From assembly GCA_023388335.1 (NCBI GenBank), contig JAEWGL010000012.1, positions 1 through 10,048 of the forward strand: a stretch of 10,048 nt of DNA. Reading direction: 5' to 3'. The position numbers and the translations under genes were made by a program. Source of the DNA: Pseudomonadota bacterium. Lineage in GTDB: Bacteria; Pseudomonadota; Gammaproteobacteria; Pseudomonadales; Pseudomonadaceae. Below, piece after piece: positions 8,046-10,048 of the stretch; position 1 is the stretch's first letter, and the number at the start of each line of letters is the position of its first letter. The notes beneath the pieces are model-generated. The model was not told the origin of the DNA and made no database searches. It saw only the letters and a program-made list of their open reading frames with translations.

Positions 8046-8339
8046 ATCTCAGACGGGGTTGATGACTTCTCTCTCGCTCCTGGCTATGGCTCTGCGATGA
8101 TTGCATTGGGTGGGTTGGGTGTGGTTGCGGCGGTCTTGGGCTTCTTCTTCTCCTTATCACCGATTGGACTTGCCGTGGGTATTCTCATAGCAATTCTCTT
8201 GATAGTTGTCGCAAGGTGGAAACCTACAAAGGCGCAGCGTTGGCTGGACTCTAGCTATTTCGGACATCACAAGAAGTCAAGCTTCTCATCGCAGGATGAG
8301 GAAATTTCGGGCTTTAAAGCGCTAGGTGAAGAGGGTTAA
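8046..8339 (+). pseudogene. Remnant of a second VasX-like toxin (C-terminal membrane segment)
   Basis: This frame encodes about 97 residues, ending at TAA 8337-8339. It begins ISDGVDDF and contains two strongly hydrophobic stretches (about 8097-8156 and 8160-8219), then a WLDSSYFG motif and an acidic DEEISGFKAL segment. It lines up by eye with residues 822-927 of the intact toxin at 1713-4952: DSVD against DGVD, the paired hydrophobic segments with a conserved Pro-Ile, WLRSCVFG against WLDSSYFG, and EEERAVLEKLF against DEEISGFKAL. The DNA is not closely similar, so it is not a recent duplicate. About 820 upstream residues and the beta-rich tail are absent. The only in-frame ATG (8097) would give an 80-residue membrane peptide, and no good ribosome site precedes it. 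I read it as a toxin fragment left beside its immunity gene; a small expressed membrane protein is the alternative. Confidence 0.65.
8329..8335 (+). promoter_or_regulatory. Ribosome binding site of the second DUF6708 gene
   Basis: AAGAGGG overlaps the last codons of the toxin remnant and lies five bases before GTG 8341. It favours GTG 8341 over the in-frame GTG at 8326. The placement implies that the immunity gene was once translationally coupled to a toxin ending at 8339. Confidence 0.6.
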
Positions 8340-8340
8340 T

Positions 8341-9273
8341 GTGTATACAGGCTGGTTGACAAAATTCAAAGTGAATAGACCGCTAAGTCCTGTCGAGCGT
8401 TCAGAGAAGCTCTCGCGAGAGCGATCTGAAAAGTTTTCCGATCGCCACACCGTTATTAGTATTAATTCGACTTACATGGATGTGATTGATCGTCGTTACC
8501 GTTTAAGGGGTATGGTGGGAACAACCATTGCGACGTTGGTGTGCACTGCAATGGCGCTATTTGGTCTCTGGATGCTCGTTGCGTGGGTTCCGACTGCTCG
8601 TCCTGATGGAGTGTATGATTGGCGAGTCGCATTGGTTTTCTTGGTCATTTTTGTTGGTCAGTGGCCTTTGGTTTGCTGGCTTACATTTGGTCGCGATTTT
8701 TTTTCGTACAAGTACTATCCAATTAGATTTAATCGACGATCTCGAATGGTGCATGCGTTCACGGGGGGGCGAGACGGGGTGATTAGTGTTCCTTGGAGTG
8801 AGGCGTACTTTCATCTGGGTCATGGTCAGAATGGGGAATATTTGCGCGATGTCCGTGTTCATGTGATGGAGGGTGATACCGTGCGGCGAACCTTCGCGGT
8901 GGGTCACTACTTCGATGACGAACAGAAGGTGCGTGAGATATGGGAATTCATAAGGCGTTACATGGATGAGGGGCCTGAGAATGTGGTCGATCCTGCGGTG
9001 CCCAATCGACTCCATCTTTCGATTGCGGACTCGTGGAAGAATTGCTACTTAACCGTCGTGATAAGTCTTGGGGAGTCGATGCTGCAGTTCAGGAAGATCC
9101 TAATGCCGCTACTTCTGCCGTTGATGGTTTGTCGCTGGCTTGTTCTGAAGAGTAGTAAGGTGCCGGTTTGGCCGGAATATGTAATCGACGAATCGAAGAT
9201 TGATGCCGACGACCCAAATCGTTGGCTTGAGCCTGAGTACGTTGGTCAGTTCTATGAGGGAGAGCGGTTGTGA
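8341..9273 (+). CDS. Second DUF6708-type membrane protein, probable orphan T6SS immunity protein
   Basis: From GTG 8341 the protein has 310 residues (GTG 8326 would add five). It has a membrane hairpin at about 59-82 and 96-115, then the DUF6708 hallmark YYPIRFNRRSR (125-135), a VPWSEAYF strand (150-157), a helix ending RRYMDEG (205-211) and a third hydrophobic stretch near 250-269. This order matches the protein at 4983-6017, but residue identity is low, so the two probably recognise different toxins. Its own toxin is missing apart from the fragment directly upstream, which ends one base before GTG 8341. Retained immunity genes without their toxin are known from T6SS cargo loci in Vibrio cholerae and can protect against neighbouring strains; that role is inferred. 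The reading frame is intact, which argues for continued selection. G+C content is clearly below that of the flanking vgrG. Confidence 0.75.
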   Translation: MYTGWLTKFKVNRPLSPVERSEKLSRERSEKFSDRHTVISINSTYMDVIDRRYRLRGMVGTTIATLVCTAMALFGLWMLVAWVPTARPDGVYDWRVALVFLVIFVGQWPLVCWLTFGRDFFSYKYYPIRFNRRSRMVHAFTGGRDGVISVPWSEAYFHLGHGQNGEYLRDVRVHVMEGDTVRRTFAVGHYFDDEQKVREIWEFIRRYMDEGPENVVDPAVPNRLHLSIADSWKNCYLTVVISLGESMLQFRKILMPLLLPLMVCRWLVLKSSKVPVWPEYVIDESKIDADDPNRWLEPEYVGQFYEGERL

Positions 9274-9467
9274 TGCTTTCGATGTCAGTACCCGCTTCTA
9301 CTTCTTACCCCTAAGTCCGATACCGTCAACGACGATGCGCTACTGATGCGTTTTTTTGAGCCTTAGGCAGGTCTGCGTTGGGTCGCTGTGTGCTCCAATT
9401 TCTTGCAGGTGGCCAGGTTATCCCTGAGTGGGGGGGATGGGCGCACAGCAGCAGACCACAGTCACAT
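9274..9467. other. Junction between cargo and the second vgrG
   Basis: This short non-coding stretch leads from the immunity gene to vgrG sequence. It holds a direct repeat GATGCG-CTACT-GATGCG ending in seven T (9335-9357), but no good stem that would make it a terminator. In the vgrG frame it is open after TGA 9357-9359, yet encodes nothing that resembles a VgrG N-terminus. Confidence 0.45.
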
Positions 9468-10048
9468 TTTGAGTTCGACCACATCGGCTTCCAGTGGACG
9501 ATCACGGCGCTGTCGCTGGATGCGAGCCTGGCGCTGGCACCGCTGATCGGGCAGGGCGCGCTGCTGCAGCTGCAACAGGCCGACGTCAGCGTGCGGCCGC
9601 TGCATGGACGCATCACCGCCGCCGAGCGGCTGGGCAGCAATGGCGGCCTGGCGCGCTACCGGCTGCGCCTGCAGCCCTGGCTGGCCTTCCTGTCGCAGCG
9701 GGTGGACAGCTACGTCTTCCATGACAAGACCGTGGTCGAGATCGTCGAAGACCTGTTCGCCGATTACGGCACGTTGGCGCCGGCCTGGCGCTGGTCGCTG
9801 GGCGATGCCAGCCAGTACGCGCGGCGCAGCCTGACCACCCAGTACCAGGAAAGCGACCTGGCCTTCATCCAGCGCCTGCTGGCCGAAGAAGGCATCTATT
9901 ACTGGTTCGAGCATGCCGGCGAGCCCGGCGGCGCGGACTTCGGCACGCACACGCTGGTGCTGGCCGACCACAGCCACGACACCGCCGAGCTGGGCGTGGT
10001 GCGTTTCCACCGCCGCGACGAGAGCGAGCGCAGCGACAGCGTGCAGCA
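9468..10048 (+). pseudogene. vgrG: VgrG (TssI) N-terminal region, apparently lacking its first residues; 3' end outside window
   Basis: From 9468 to the window end the frame encodes VgrG-type sequence: FEFDHIGFQWTITALSLDAS, LIGQGALLQL, a GGLARYRLRLQPWLAFL strand, KTVVEIVEDLF, and the strongly conserved QYQESDLAFIQRLLAEEG stretch. This is the gp27-like head of the spike. Family members usually have roughly 30-50 more residues before the FxFxV...ALS strand, including a start Met. Here no ATG lies in frame upstream back to the stop at 9357-9359; only GTG 9390 and TTG 9378 do, without a good ribosome site, and the encoded residues do not look like VgrG. Return to high G+C content coincides with the start of similarity. 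I therefore call a 5'-truncated copy created by recombination. An active gene using GTG 9390 is the alternative. The rest of the gene is not visible. Confidence 0.6.

Noticed and set aside
8097..8339. Stand-alone 80-residue membrane protein, holin-like
   Set aside because: The frame continues upstream with residues matching the intact toxin's DSVD region, and the WLDSSYFG segment matches the toxin too, so a toxin remnant explains it better.
9335..9357. Terminator after the second immunity gene
   Set aside because: There is a T tract, but the preceding GATGCG pair is a direct repeat, not a stem.
9462..10010. Long minus-strand reading frame (182 codons)
   Set aside because: It lies opposite clear VgrG coding sequence in high-GC DNA, where long antisense frames arise by codon bias; its composition is Gln/Arg/Ala-rich without a recognisable fold.
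1..10048. CRISPR array, tRNA/rRNA, or insertion sequence
   Set aside because: No regularly spaced repeats, no tRNA-like cloverleaf seen, and no transposase-like protein in any frame I read.

Overview
The window is a type VI secretion system (T6SS) vgrG effector island. High-GC vgrG sequence at both edges and the style of the VgrG, adaptor and effector proteins suggest a gammaproteobacterium of the Xanthomonadaceae, such as Stenotrophomonas or Xanthomonas. The genus is an inference; no housekeeping gene is present to fix it.

Layout. Positions 1-822 hold the 3' end of a vgrG (DUF2345 region plus a short tail). It overlaps a DUF4123-type adaptor/chaperone gene (809-1720). That overlaps a large effector gene (1713-4952) with a VasX-type N-terminal region and a hydrophobic, colicin-like C-terminal half. 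Next is a four-helix membrane protein of the DUF6708 type (4983-6017), the probable immunity protein. The order matches the Vibrio cholerae vgrG2-vasW-vasX-tsiV2 module: spike, loader, membrane-disrupting toxin, membrane-embedded immunity protein. The four genes read as one translationally coupled operon.

A gene-free stretch (6018-6476) follows, then an opposite-strand gene (7388-6477) for an exported SUMF1/formylglycine-generating-enzyme-fold protein. It lacks the paired C-terminal cysteines of true FGE. A second gene-free stretch (7389-8045) leads to a 5'-deleted remnant of another VasX-like toxin (8046-8339), directly coupled to an intact second DUF6708 membrane protein (8341-9273). This is best read as an orphan immunity gene that kept a piece of its former toxin. 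At 9468 the sequence returns to high-GC vgrG coding sequence. This copy has no recognisable N-terminal start region and runs off the window.

Overall, lower-GC cargo is bracketed by two vgrG segments. One working toxin-immunity set is followed by remains of at least one older set, as expected where vgrG copies recombine and swap cargo. Nothing here is wholly outside known T6SS biology. The most interesting parts are the toxin remnant with orphan immunity gene, the SUMF1-like protein placed between two immunity genes, and the 5'-less vgrG.
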